Positions 1 to 11,800 of a stretch of DNA of 64,000 nucleotides are shown here, one piece after another. Position numbers and translations under genes: made by a program. Under the pieces are notes generated by a model that was given only the letters and a program-made list of their open reading frames with translations, searched no databases and was not told where the DNA came from. Source of the stretch: Siphonodentalium dalli. Taxonomy: Eukaryota; Mollusca; Scaphopoda; Gadilida; Siphonodentaliidae. The DNA lies in the NCBI GenBank assembly GCA_032622095.1, contig CP136067.1, positions 197,556,052 to 197,620,051 of the forward strand, read 5' to 3'. The first letter of the stretch is position 1. Each line of letters starts with the position of its first letter.

Positions 1-1205
1 ACGATGATAAATGTGCCTCACTGTGAACGATGATAAATGTGCCTCACTGTGAACGATGATAAATGTGCCTCACTGTGAACGATGATAAATGTGCCTCACT
101 GTGAACGATGATAAATGTGCCTCACCGTGAACGATGATAAATGTGCCTCACTGTGAACGATGATAAATGTGCCTCACCGCGAACGATGATAAATGTGCCT
201 CACTGTGAACGATGATAAATGTGCCTCACTGTGAACGATGATAAATGTGCCTCACTGTGAACGATGATAAATGTGCCTCACTGTGAACGATGATAAATGT
301 GCCTCACTGTGAACGATGATAAATGTACCTCACTGTGAACGATGATAAATGTGCCTCACTGTGAACGATGATAAATGTGCCTCACCGTGAACGATGATAA
401 ATGTGCCTCACTGTGAACGATGATAAATGTGCCTCACCGTGAACGATGATAAATGTGCCTCACTGTAAACGATGATAAATGTGCCTCACTGTGAACGATG
501 ATAAATGTGCCTCACTGTGAACGATGATAAATGTGCCTCACTGTGAACGATGATAAATGTGCCTCACTGTGAACGATGATAAATGTGCCTCACTGTGAAC
601 GATGATAAATGTGCCTCACTGTGAACGATGATAAATGTGCCTCACTGTGAACGATGATAAATGTGCCTCACTGTGAACGATGATAAATGTGCCTCACTGT
701 GAACGATGATAAATGTGCCTCACTGTGAACGATGATAAATGTGCCTCACTGTGAACGATGATAAATGTGCCTCACTGTGAACGATGATAAATGTGCCTCA
801 CTGTGAACGATGATAAATGTGCCTCACTGTGAACGATGATAAATGTGCCTCACTGTGAACGATGATAAATGTGCCTCACTGTGAACGATGATAAATGTGC
901 CTCACCGTGAACGATGATAAATGTGCCTCACCGTGAACGATGATAAATGTGCCTCACTGTGAACGATGATAAATGTGCCTCACTGTGAGCGATGATAAAT
1001 GTGTCTCACTGTGAACGATGATAAATGTGCCTCACTGTGAACGATGATAAATGTGCCTCACTGTGAACGATGATAAATGTGCCTCACTGTGAACGATGAT
1101 AAATGTGCCTCACTGTGAACGATGATAAATGTGCCTCACTGTGAACGATGATAAATGTGCCTCACTGTGAACGATGATAAATGTGCCTCACTGTGAGCGA
1201 TGAGA
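1..1205. repeat. 26-bp satellite array, truncated by window edge
   Basis: About 46 head-to-tail copies of a 26-bp unit containing GATGATAAATGTGCC followed by TCAC-T/C-GTGA. Copies are almost identical. Most variation is C versus T at the centre of the TCACNGTGA dyad; the C form contains a CpG, so the T form may be deaminated. The array starts at base 1, so its true length is unknown. It ends near 1205 in ordinary AT-rich DNA. Confidence 0.97.
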
Positions 1206-1423
1206 AATTAGCAAAAGCTGTTTATAAACAAATTAAAACAGGAAGTCCAAAACGGTAATAATTTAATATGATCACACTTCAGTTAGTGCAATGTTGACAC
1301 ATCACCGGGGGAGGGGTGGGGTTGGCTAATCGTCGCAAAATGGAACATGTTTTAATAACAGAGAAAGCCTATCAACCACCACAATGTGTTTTTATGACCT
1401 GATTTACTGTGATTTTATAACTT
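1206..1423. other. Spacer, no gene seen
   Basis: AT-rich DNA with a short G-rich run near 1307-1322. I see no coding potential or repeat structure here. Confidence 0.5.
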
Positions 1424-1778
1424 AAAGTGACGTGAAACACCCCGGCAGGATGATCAAATAGAAATGTAGAATACTTTTGCTCAAAGTAGTTGTTTTTACG
1501 AATATAAATCAAAATTTACAACACACACCGTCATTCTTATATAGCAATTAAATTCAATGACTCTCGATGGCGAAATCATTTGCGTTGGTTTATCGCTGTT
1601 TGTTGCGTCCCGAATCGAGATGTAAATATTTTACAATTGCGCGTTGTTTAGGCGATGTTTTCTATGAAGTGGTGCGGTCGATTTCGTTGAGATTTTCGGC
1701 GACGTTAGTAGAATTCTACATTCCTCCAGTTGGCTGAGTACTAACTTATCAGTTTCATGCACCCGAACAAGTCCATAA
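1424..1778 (+). repeat. Old dispersed repeat, copy 1 (interrupted by MITE A at 1779)
   Basis: Matches, with many substitutions, two separated pieces at 31317-31409 and about 34375-34630 in the same order and orientation. The other copy has the uninterrupted sequence where MITE A sits here, so it acts as an empty site. Its class is unknown; no coding remnant is visible. Confidence 0.75.
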
Positions 1779-1780
1779 TA

Positions 1781-2241
1781 TGTGACCCGCCATATCAAAT
1801 CCAGTCGTAAGTCGGGATTTTTTTTACCCTGTGCCAATGCATTCTCTTATATATGCGAGTCGACCATAGGTCGCCTCGCATATATAAGAGAATGCATTGG
1901 CCTAACAATTTTTTATCATTTTTTTTAAATAAATGTTTCTTACAATTTTTAGGACATACAATAAAAAAAACATCCATTACCCTGCAGGGAGCCCCACACA
2001 TATATAGAAGCACATAGAAGAGTGTCGTCTGCTCATGTTTGTCTGGGGCTCTGTATGTGTGAAATTATAAAATTGTTAAAGAATACAAGAAACAATTATT
2101 AAAATTGTAAAAAATTGTTAGGCCAATGCATTCTCTTATATATGCGAGGCGACCTATGGTCGACTCGCATATATAAGAGAATGCATTGGCACAGGGTAAA
2201 AAAATCCCGACTTACGACTGGATTTGATATGGCGGATCACA
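1781..2241. mobile_element. MITE family A, copy 1 (complete, forward core)
   Basis: A 461-bp palindromic element. The ends read TGTGACCCGCC inward and are inverted at the right end with one mismatch. Inside each end is a second, self-contained hairpin of about 67 bp running from CCAATGCATTCTC to its complement around a short GTCGACC/GGTCGCC loop. The two hairpins are reverse complements of each other. The unique core contains GGGAGCCCCACACA. The flanks fit either a TA duplication or a 4-bp ATAT duplication, which the palindromic end makes indistinguishable. There is no transposase, so it is non-autonomous. Confidence 0.9.
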
Positions 2242-2508
2242 TATGTCTTTAATAAAATTCATGCCGGTATGAACGCATTGACATCCATCTGTGGGAAGAT
2301 TTTTCCTTTTACTAGAGAAGTTGTTAGCAGCTGTATACATAACTATAAAAATAAAAACTTACTAGATAATAATTCCAAAGACATTGTTATTTTCAGAGCA
2401 ATTTATGAACATTGGAAAAGTTGTAACCATCATAGTCCAGGCGTCAGCTAAGGCAAGGTGTCACCCGGAGAGGGAGTTTATGGAACCTATATGTTCTTGT
2501 CAGATAAC

Positions 2509-2790
2509 TGAAATTTCACGACCCGGAACGATAACTCTATCCGAAGTATCTGAAATTTCAAGATCAGGAACGATAACTCTATCCGAAGTACATGACCTAT
2601 TTGTTCTGCAGTACCCCCAGTTGGGGTTAGTCTAGACATATTGTTGCGTCACTGACGTACATGACATACTTTCTCTGCAGTACCCCAGTTGGTGTTAGTC
2701 TAGACAGTTTGTTGCGTCACGTGCATGACCTACTTTCTCTGCAGTACCCCTGTTTGGGGGCAGTCTAGACATATTGTTGCGCCATGGTCT
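2509..2790. repeat. Degenerate tandem repeats inside the TIR element
   Basis: Two ~45-bp units around GGAACGATAACTCTATCC are followed by about three ~70-bp units around CTGCAGTACCCC...GTCTAGACA...TTGCGTCAC. An inverted version lies at 3565-3665, so these units form the subterminal arms of the enclosing element. Confidence 0.75.
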
Positions 2791-3299
2791 ATTTGTATAC
2801 CGGTTGGGCCAATTAGCATAATTTTAGGTCACTCCCTATGAACGGTGTATTATCTACATGTATATCACGTGATGACCTCGCTGTGAACAAGGGGTAGTTT
2901 GAATGTTAAAGGGACACTCGGTACTCATAAAGTGAATTTAAAGAGACACTCGGCAGTCTCTGTGGATGAACGTTAAAGTGACACTCGCAGTGAAAACGTT
3001 GTTTTCCAAAAATAAAATAAAAAATGGAAAACTTCAAAAACTTCAAAATTTGTCCGGTGACCCCTTCTCCCTTCCCCTGTCACCGTCCTTGGCAGGGAGT
3101 GGTTAATCGAGTGATAATTTAATGAGCGTTTGTATATGACGCGTATAATGTCAAATGAATAACAAACACACGTATGTGAATTATTATTTAATTAAAATTC
3201 CATCAAATTGCCCGTGCAACACAGCATATACGATTCTTGATTGTCGTGACTGAACGAGCAAGGTGAGAACTGTCGAAAAAAACTAAATATTTTTTAAAA

Positions 3300-3558
3300 C
3301 TCTTTTCCCCTCTCCCCTATTGCTCACTTGCTCTTTTCCCCTCTCCCCTATTGCTCAGTTGCTCTTTCCCTCTCCGCGCTTGCTCAGTTGCTCTTTTCCC
3401 CCTCCTCACTTGCTCAGTTGCTTTTCCCCCCTCTCCCATATTGCTCACTTGCTCTTTTTCCCTACTCCCATATTGCTCACTTGCTCTTTTTCCCTACTCC
3501 CATATTGCCCACTTGCTCTTTTTCCCCTCTCCTCACTTGCTCAGCTGCTCTCCCCCTA
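3300..3558. repeat. Pyrimidine-rich ~30-bp tandem repeat
   Basis: About eight imperfect units of TTGCTCACTTGCTC plus a C/T-rich run. The upper strand is nearly purine-free, so all three forward frames are open for about 80 codons. These frames are compositional, not genes. Confidence 0.85.
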
Positions 3559-4009
3559 AAGTAGGTCATGCGCGTGACGCAACAAACTGTCTAGATTAAC
3601 CCCAACTGGGGGTACTGCAGAACAAATAGGTCATGTACTTCGGATAGAGTTATCGTTCCTGATCTGACGTCAAACAGGCGGGGTGTCATCACCGGGTGAC
3701 ACCTTGCCTCAGCTGACGCATGGACTATTCAACGTAAAACAGCATTATCCATACCGATAACACTAGCTGGTTTACATCGAAGGAAACGTTGACTGGGTGA
3801 TAGATTCATGCTTTGAGATTAAAAACAGTTATTTGAAGCTGAACATTATAATGGCAAACAACGAGTAGTGCCCACACAAATAATTTGCGACCACAAATGG
3901 TTGGCCATTTTCCAGAATATTTAGCCAAATTGATTTTTTTTAAATATCCAGACATATCTTGAGAAAATCCATTTTGAAATACAACAAAGGAAATAAATTT
4001 AAATAAGCA

Positions 4010-4096
4010 AAAGATGCATCCAGGCTTTAACGTGACTAAAGATGCATCCAGGCTTTATCGTGACTAAAGATGCATCCAGGTTTTATCGTGACTAAA
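4010..4096. repeat. 28-bp tandem repeat, 3 copies
   Basis: Three near-identical units containing GATGCATCCAGG and CGTGACTAAA. Confidence 0.92.
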
Positions 4097-4956
4097 GTGA
4101 GAATTTTTTTATATGATTTGGTGCATATTAATTGTATATGATTGCGTGGTACTCGCAATGCCCGTGTGATACAAATGGTGGTTATTGAAAATATTTGTTT
4201 TATTTCATTTTGCCTCCTAAGCGGAAAATTGGCTTAGGAAACTATTGTATGGCGCCAACTCGGAGGAGGTTCTTTAACTGCGCCGTAACTTTTATTTAAT
4301 GGTTTAATGTTGTTTACAGGAAATAGCGCGCTCTATCGTTTCGTCTCCTTGTATACGATCTCTGACATCTCTTAACAAAGAATAATTTCATTTCACAGCC
4401 TGGAACTGTCTCTGGGACAACCATTGTATGTGATGCAACATTCATCATTATTTTACTTTATTCTCGGCATATGTTAATAAGAATCGCAATACATTCGAGA
4501 TGAGAAAATTAAGGTCAACCACGCATTATATTAGTCGATTATACACAGGGACGCGGTTAGAGGATTTCCGTTACTGTCCGCTTAGACTTTCCAACAGCTC
4601 ATCTAGTGAAATAGATCGAAGTGCACCCATATTGGGATGGAATTTTCCGACTGATACCCCAAGCTTTCGAATTGTTGGAAATGTCTCCAACCTAACACTG
4701 CTCTTTCAATGCGAAAATCTGACCGAATTTAGGAACATATTCGGCGAATTTAGGTCTAAAACAACAAAATATCACACTAAATCCTGGTTGAAAATATTCG
4801 ATTTTATGCCTAACAAAATGTCTAGGTGGAAAATCAAACTGTCATGACAATTTTAATAACATTTTTCGTCTGAAATATCCAACTACTGTAGTATCAGACA
4901 TAAACTGTTCATTGTAGAACATTTTGACCAAACCCAATTTTCTTTGTTTGACATAA

Positions 4957-4962
4957 TTTATT
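4957..4962 (-). terminator. Candidate polyadenylation signal for the GPCR
   Basis: AATAAA on the minus strand, about 160 bp past the GPCR stop codon. This is a plausible 3' end, but hexamers are common in AT-rich DNA. Confidence 0.35.
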
Positions 4963-5121
4963 CTTGTAATAATACGTTGTATTATAATACATAATTCTAC
5001 ACACGGGGAGCGGAGGCTCGTGTAAGTTCAAAGAACGTGTCCTCCAATCCCCAAAAATTTGTATTTTATAATAGAAAATTAATATGTTTTTAAATCAAGT
5101 CCCATGTTGTCACGTTTCTGC

Positions 5122-6264
5122 TCACAATTCTGTCACCATAACGCCATTCGATTGTTTGTGAGGAGTCGTTCGTGCGATCAACGAAAGACGTCTCATGTTC
5201 GTATCTTCAATGTCCAAACGTATAGGCTCTGTGCTACAGTATCCACAAAACAAAGAAATGAAGTTCTTCCAGAATATAGTGTTGAAAATACAATAAATAA
5301 CAAAATTCGTGGCGGAATTCACCAGGATTAGTAAATCGGTTATCTCCCTTATTCCGCGAGCGAGGTAGTTTTCTTCGTAATACCCGAAACCAAAGAACGT
5401 CGACATAATGGCGTCTGGAGTCACGCATACTAGGAACACAATAATAACGGCAATCAACATGAACGTTATCCGATGACGTCGTGCGGATCGATTTCGTCCG
5501 AATCGACAGCGGCGAATTCCGTACATGATACACGTGTTCAGAATGATCAGTACTATTAGAGGAATTATGGAACGAAGACAGTTCTGCACCCACGTATATG
5601 AAGTTTTGAACGTTTCGTCCTGCCATAATTCCGTGACGTTCAGATCGTATTTCAGAATAGCTCCACTGGTCCCGTTGACGCGACACACATCCGTCCTGTA
5701 ACGCAATGCATAAGGGACAGCCAGAAGACTCATAATTATGAATACGCAAAACGAAATAGTTCTTGCGCGTTGTATGCTGCAATACTGTTTCACGCGAGTT
5801 GGGTGACAAACGTATATATACCTCTCCAATGCGACGGAAACTGTCAACCAAGCCGAAATACACACAGATGAGTTGAAAATATAATGCGCGTATGGATACA
5901 AATACCCGTATGCTTGTTGTCCTGTTTCAGGCGACAGTTCCAAAAGCAATATAACAACGAAGTACAGGAAGTCTATAAGCAGCTTTATGCTATCCGATAT
6001 TGCCAACGACAACAGGTATACGTTTGTAGATGATTGCATTTGCTTCTGACACATCACTCGGATGCCAAGAGCGTTGCTGATAAGCCCGAACACGCAAATG
6101 GACGGGTAGAATATGAGTCCAGTCACGAAACGAGCATTCAAGTAGAAATCCCTATATTGTGGGTCCACCATTCTCCCGTCCATACAGCCGCGGCTCGTAT
6201 CGTCTGAGCAGTTACCATATGTTGGTATGGAAGCGGAAGATCTATCCTCGGTAAATATGGTCAT
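5122..6264 (-). CDS. Class A GPCR, FMRFamide-receptor-like
   Basis: A 380-residue single-exon seven-helix receptor, probably a plasma-membrane receptor for a neuropeptide. Approximate helices: TM1 45-71 (N64), TM2 82-108 (LAISD, D91), TM3 123-150 (ERY 147-149), TM4 168-187, TM5 229-251 (P235), TM6 265-290 (CVTP 280-283), TM7 307-331 (N320-F-V-I-Y324 in place of NPxxY). The N-terminus carries N18-C-S, and loop 2 carries N198-G-T and N209-V-T as glycosylation sites. C340 and C343 after TM7 could be palmitoylated. The chosen ATG leaves a 44-residue extracellular N-terminus, normal for the family. Two oddities: counting 25 residues back from R148, the usual disulfide cysteine of TM3 is Tyr, and TM4 lacks the usual Trp. 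The helix pattern and SATNFVIYC text are those of invertebrate FMRFamide-type receptors; the ligand is inferred, not shown. No neighbouring gene was found. Confidence 0.88.
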   Translation of the reverse strand: MTIFTEDRSSASIPTYGNCSDDTSRGCMDGRMVDPQYRDFYLNARFVTGLIFYPSICVFGLISNALGIRVMCQKQMQSSTNVYLLSLAISDSIKLLIDFLYFVVILLLELSPETGQQAYGYLYPYAHYIFNSSVCISAWLTVSVALERYIYVCHPTRVKQYCSIQRARTISFCVFIIMSLLAVPYALRYRTDVCRVNGTSGAILKYDLNVTELWQDETFKTSYTWVQNCLRSIIPLIVLIILNTCIMYGIRRCRFGRNRSARRHRITFMLIAVIIVFLVCVTPDAIMSTFFGFGYYEENYLARGIREITDLLILVNSATNFVIYCIFNTIFWKNFISLFCGYCSTEPIRLDIEDTNMRRLSLIARTTPHKQSNGVMVTEL

Positions 6265-7842
6265 TTTGTGTCTGATATATTGTGACAGACTACAGTGACC
6301 CTCAGACGAATCGTTTACAGGATGTCAGGAGTTATAACGTGTAACGACCGGATTACTCCGCGGTAATTGTCCGATATTCAGGATCAAAATCTGCGGTATG
6401 CAGGGATTTGATCTGCTGACACAATTTGCATTATCGAGCGAGTCATGTGTCAATACAATGTGCATCGATAAATTGAGGATAGATCATTAGTCAAGGAAAG
6501 TGTGACTCAAAACATGTTACATCAAACATATCTCCATTTACGCACCAATACACTGATCACATTTACATCAACGGGGTTTGAATTCTCCCACGAACGTGCA
6601 AGCGGTATATAAGTCTCCCGGTCTTCTGCGAAAATTGCTCCCCGATAGAGTTACAAGACTGATGAGATATTAATCCACCCGAATATGCAGCAAGTGACAT
6701 TTGGTATCTTGTAATAAACATTAGAACTGTTGCAATTCATGCTCGACATCATAGATAAGACACGTGTATGTATGTACATGTAAGTTCTGTTATTCCACAT
6801 GGCCTAATACGAATTTTGGAGATATGCAGGTAGATCGTATAATATTTATAAATTATTTCGTCTAACTTTCCACTATAAATACTGCTTCTAAACCAGAACA
6901 GTTCCAGATCACAAAAACAACCTAAGATACGATCATGGCGAATTCCACCCGTCAGTACTGATCCATCGCTGATTCTGTGTTTGATGAATAATTCACAATG
7001 TCTGGTCGCCACACAATCCCAAGGTGATATGTAATCCAAGTGTAACGTCGAACGTCAGATGATATCGCAGTGAAGTTGAATGAACTCATACACAGGTGCA
7101 TGTGATATATAGCTGAAGGCACGGCAGTCAACCTTCAGATGACGTCATAACATGTCTATGGTGTTATTATTGCGTGATTTTTTCCCTTTGTGTATCCGAG
7201 GTGTGACCAATTTCACTCACTTATAGTGAACCACCTGTAAAGAAAAAAGCCTACAGTTTGAATAGGCAATAAAAATCCGCTAACAAAACGTGACGCTATC
7301 AATTATCGTTCTACCAGATTGTGCGTCACATATCCAATAATGCCGGCTCATTATCCCCGTTATCGTGATCCAACCATACGGGGCGTATTAACATGTATTA
7401 ACACTTCATCCGAAAGAAGAAAACGTTTCAGAATGGAGTGCGGTGCATATATACTCTGACTTCAATAAGAATTAGTTTATATTGCTCAAAATAGTAATAT
7501 GGACTTCACAAACATCAATGGTAAATTAAACATTCATTCTCATAATGAACACCACCAAACTAATGATCATTTCCGTGTGCAATAACACCACCTGGTAATA
7601 GTTCCCGCACAACGTTTGGCTATGAAACGGATCGCGTTTCGGTTGCGAGCGAAAGGCCATATTTCTCCACCCAAAGGGTTTATAACAGCTTTAAAAATGG
7701 CAACAAAATTGATGTATTTAATTCGTGCACGCGTGTGTGAAAAAAACTAAATTGTTTTTCAAATGGCGCCGTAAAACGTTTCTTTTTCTTGCGTTACACA
7801 CCATATACATGTATTGAGTCAACAGTCGATTCTGGTAAATAT
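6265..7842. other. Intergenic DNA upstream of the GPCR
   Basis: About 1.6 kb, expected to hold the GPCR promoter and 5' UTR. I could not pick a minus-strand TATA or initiator with confidence. The only open frames are under 100 codons and show no motifs. Confidence 0.5.
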
Positions 7843-8607
7843 ATAGGGCCATCTGAGCAGATAGACATCCATTATAGGGCCATCTGAGCAGATATACATC
7901 CATTATAGGGCCATCTGAGCAGATAGACATCCATTATAGGGCCATCTGAGCAGATATACATCCATTATAGGGCCATCTGAGCAGATAGACATCCATATAG
8001 GGCCATCTGAGCAGATATACATCCATATAGGGCCATCTGAGCAGATAGACATCCATATAGGGCCATCTGAGCAGATATACATCCATATACAGTAGGGCCA
8101 TCTGAGCAGATAGACATCCATATAGGGCCATCTGAGCAGATAGACATCCATATAGGGCCATCTGAGCAGATAGACATCCATATAGGGCCATCTGAGCAGA
8201 TAGACATCCATATAGGGCCATCTGAGCAGATAGACATCCATATAGGGCCATCTGAGCAGATAGACATCCATATAGGGCCATCTGAGCAGATAGACATCCA
8301 TATAGGGCCATCTGAGCAGATAGACATCCATATAGGGCCATCTGAGCAGATAGACATCCATATAGGGCCATCTGAGCAGATAGACATCCATATAGGGCCA
8401 TCTGAGCAGATAGACATCCATTATAGGGCCATCTGAGCAGATAGACATCCATATAGGGCCATCTGAGCAGATAGACATCCATTATAGGGCCATCTGAGCA
8501 GATAGACATCCATTATAGGGCCATCTGAGCAGATAGACATCCATTATAGGGCCATCTGAGCAGATAGACATCCATTATAGGGCCATCTGAGCAGATAGAC
8601 ATCCATT
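7843..8607. repeat. 30/31-bp satellite array, about 25 copies
   Basis: Units of GGGCCATCTGAGCAGATA plus GACATCCAT. Copies are 30 or 31 bp depending on one T. The first ~8 copies alternate AGATAGACATCC and AGATATACATCC, a dimeric higher-order pattern; later copies are uniform. Each unit carries the dyad ATCTG-AG-CAGAT. All three minus-strand frames stay open by repetition and are not genes. Confidence 0.96.
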
Positions 8608-8830
8608 GTGATATATATGAATGATGTTTATGGTCACAGTTGGTATATTTCTCGTCGATTTTCGAGCGCTGTAATTTGTTCTATCGAGAGGACCTGGTTT
8701 TACCAGAGAGGACCACAGGGTGAGTGATTTATTACTCACGCTAGGTGGCCCGAGACAATACGTGTGGACTTGAGATGTCATGTGACAAACCAACTGTTAA
8801 AGTTTTGACCAACTGTTTATTTAGAATTGG
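8608..8830. other. Spacer between two satellites
   Basis: About 220 bp of non-repetitive DNA. I see nothing in it. Confidence 0.5.
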
Positions 8831-11800
8831 ATGGACCGAGATATCACCTCACTGACGAGTAGCATCTTAAAGATGTCCGATCCGATCCGAGATATCACCT
8901 CACTGAGTAGCATCTTAAAGATGTCCGATCCGATTAGAGATATCACCTCACTGACGAGTAGCATCTTAAAGATGTCCGATCCGATCAGAGATATCACCTC
9001 ACTGATAAGCATCTTAAAGATGTCCGATCCGATTAGAGATATCACCTCACTGAGTAGCATCTTAAAGATGTCCGATCCGATCAGAGATATCACCTCACTG
9101 ATAAGCATCTTAAAGATGCCCGATCCGATCCGAGATATCACTTCACTGAGTAGCATCTTAAAGATGTCCGATCAGATCCGAGATATCACCTCACTGAGTA
9201 GCATCTTAAAGATGTCCGATCCGATCCGAGATATCACCTCACTGAGTAGCATCTGAAAGATGTCCGATCCGATTAGAGATATCACCTCACTGAGTAGCAT
9301 CTTAAAGATGTCCGATCCGATCAGAGATATCACCTCACTGATAAGCATCTTAAAGATGTCCGATCCGATCAGAGATATCACCTCACTGAGTAGCATCTTA
9401 AAGATGTCCGATCCGATCAGAGATATCACCTCACTGATAAGCATCTTAAAGATGTCCGATCCGATTAGAGATATCACCTCACTGAGTAGCATCTTAAAGA
9501 TGTCCGATCCGATCAGAGATATCACCTCACTGATAAGCATCTTAAAGATGCCCGATCCGATCCGAGATATCACCTCACTGAGTATCATCTTAAAGATGTC
9601 CGATCAGATCCGAGATATCACCTCACTGAGTATCATCTTAAAGATGTCCGATCCGATTAGAGATATCACCTCACTGAGTATCATCTTAAAGATGTCCGAT
9701 CAGATCCGAGATATCACCTCACTGAGTAGCATCTTAAAGATGTCCGATCAGATCCGAGATATCACCTCACTGAGTAGCATATTAAAGATGTCCGATCAGA
9801 TCCGAGATATCACCTCACTGAGTAGCTTATTAAAGATGTCCGATCCGATCCGAGATATCGCCGCACTGAGTAGCATATTAAAGATGTCCAATCAGATCCG
9901 ATCAGATATATCACCTCACTGAGTGGCATTTTAAAGATGTCCGATACGATCCGAGACATCACCTAACTGAGTAGCATCTTAACGATGTCCGATCAGATCC
10001 GAGATATCACCTCACTGAGTAGCATCTTAAAGATGTCCGATCCTATCCGAGATATCACATCACTGAGTAGCATCTTAAAGATGTCCGATCCTATCCGAGA
10101 TATCACATCACTGAGTAGCATCTTAAAGATGTCCGATCCTATCCGAGATATCACATCACTGAGTAGCTTATTAAAGATGTCCGATCCGATCCGAGATATC
10201 GCCGCACTGAGTAGCATATTAAAGATGTCCAATCAGATCCGATCAGATATATCACATCACTGAGTATCATCTTAAAGATGTCCGATCCGATCCGAGATAT
10301 CACCTCACTGAGTATCATCTTAAAGATGCCCGATCCTATCCGAGATATCACATCACTGAGTAGCATCTTAAATATGTCCGATCCGATCCGAGATATCACC
10401 TCACTGAGTAGCATCTTAAAGATGTCCGATGTGATGAGAGATATCATCTCACTGAGTAGCATCTGAAAGATGTCCGATATACGATCAGAGATATCACCTC
10501 ACTGAGTAGCATCTTAAAGATGTCCGATACGATTAGAGATATCGCCGCACTGAGTAGCATCTTAAAGATGTCCGATCCTATCAGAGATATCACCTCGCTG
10601 AGTAGCATCTTAAAGATGTCCGATCAGATCCGAGATATCACCTCACTGAGTAGCATCTTAAAGATGTCCGATCAGATCCGAGATATCACCGCACTGAGTA
10701 GCATCTTAAAGATGTCCGATCCGATCCGAGATATCACCTCACTGAGTAGCATCTTAAAGATGTCCGATCCGATCCGAGATATCACCGCACTGAGTAGCAT
10801 CTTAAAGATGTCCGATCCGATCCGAGATATCCCCTCACTGAGTGGCATCTTAAAGATATCCGATCCGATCAGAGATATCACCTCACTGATAAGCATCTTA
10901 AATATGTCCGATCCGATCAGAGATATCACCTCGCTGAGTAGCATCTTAAAGATGTCCGATCCGATCAGAGATATCACCTCACTGAGTAGCATCTTAAAGA
11001 TGTCCGATCCGATCCGAGATATCACCTCACTGAGTAGCATCTTAAAGATGTCCGATGTGATGAGAGATATCGCCTCACTGAGTATCATCTTAAAGATGTC
11101 CGATCCTTTCCGAGATATCACCTCACTGAGTATCATCTTAAAGATGTCCGATGCGATCAGAGATATCACCTCACTGAGTATCATCTTAAAGATGTCCGAT
11201 CCGATCCGAGATATCACCTCACTGAGTAGCATCTTAAAGATGTCCGATCAGATCCGAGATATCACCTCACTGAGTAGCATATTAAAGATGTCCGATCAGA
11301 TCCGAGATATCACCTCACTGAGTAGCATATTAAAGATGTCCGATCCGATCCGAGATATCGCCGCACTGAGTAGCATATTAAAGATGTCCGATCCGATCCG
11401 AGATATCACCTCACTGAGTAGCATCTTAAAGATGTCCGATCAGATCCGAGATATCACCTCACTGAGTAGCATATTAAAGATGTCCGATCAGATCCGAGAT
11501 ATCACCTTACTGAGTAGCATATTCAAGATGTCCGATCCGATCCGAGATATCACCTCACTGAGTAGCATCTTAAAGATGTCCGATCCGATCCGAGATATCA
11601 CCTCACGGAGTAGCATCTTAAAGATGTCCGATGCGATCCGAGATATCACCTCACTGAGTATCATCTTAAAGATGTCCGATCCGATCCGAGACATCACCTC
11701 ACTGAGTAGCATATTAAAGATGTCCGATGCGATCCGAGATATCACCTCACTGAGTAGCATATTAAAGATGTCCGATCCGATCCGAGATATCACCTCACTG

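Larger units (their letters stand above)
2433..3727. mobile_element. 1.3-kb TIR element, non-autonomous
   Basis: The ends are inverted copies: TAGTCCAGGCGTCAGCT at the left and AGCTGACGCATGGACTA at the right, continuing to about 37 bp with two mismatches. If the outer TA is the target duplication, this resembles a Tc1/mariner-type end. Subterminal inverted segments also match (about 2540-2640 against 3565-3665, around CTGCAGTACCCC). The interior has no transposase frame; it holds tandem repeats and a pyrimidine-rich array. Confidence 0.8.
3728..5121. other. Intergenic DNA downstream of the GPCR
   Basis: AT-rich DNA with one small tandem repeat (4010-4096) and a 115-codon open frame on the plus strand at 4500-4847. 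That frame has no recognisable motif and its text resembles diverged repeat DNA elsewhere. I see no supported gene. Confidence 0.5.

Noticed and set aside
4500-4847. 115-codon plus-strand frame
   Set aside because: No domain and no splice or promoter support; the text recalls diverged repeat DNA elsewhere in the window.
5234-5863. 209-codon minus-strand frame
   Set aside because: Out-of-frame shadow of the GPCR gene.
7903-8509. 150- to 191-codon minus-strand frames with MDVYLLRWPY or MSICSDGPIW repeats
   Set aside because: All three frames are open through the 30/31-bp satellite; purely repetitive.
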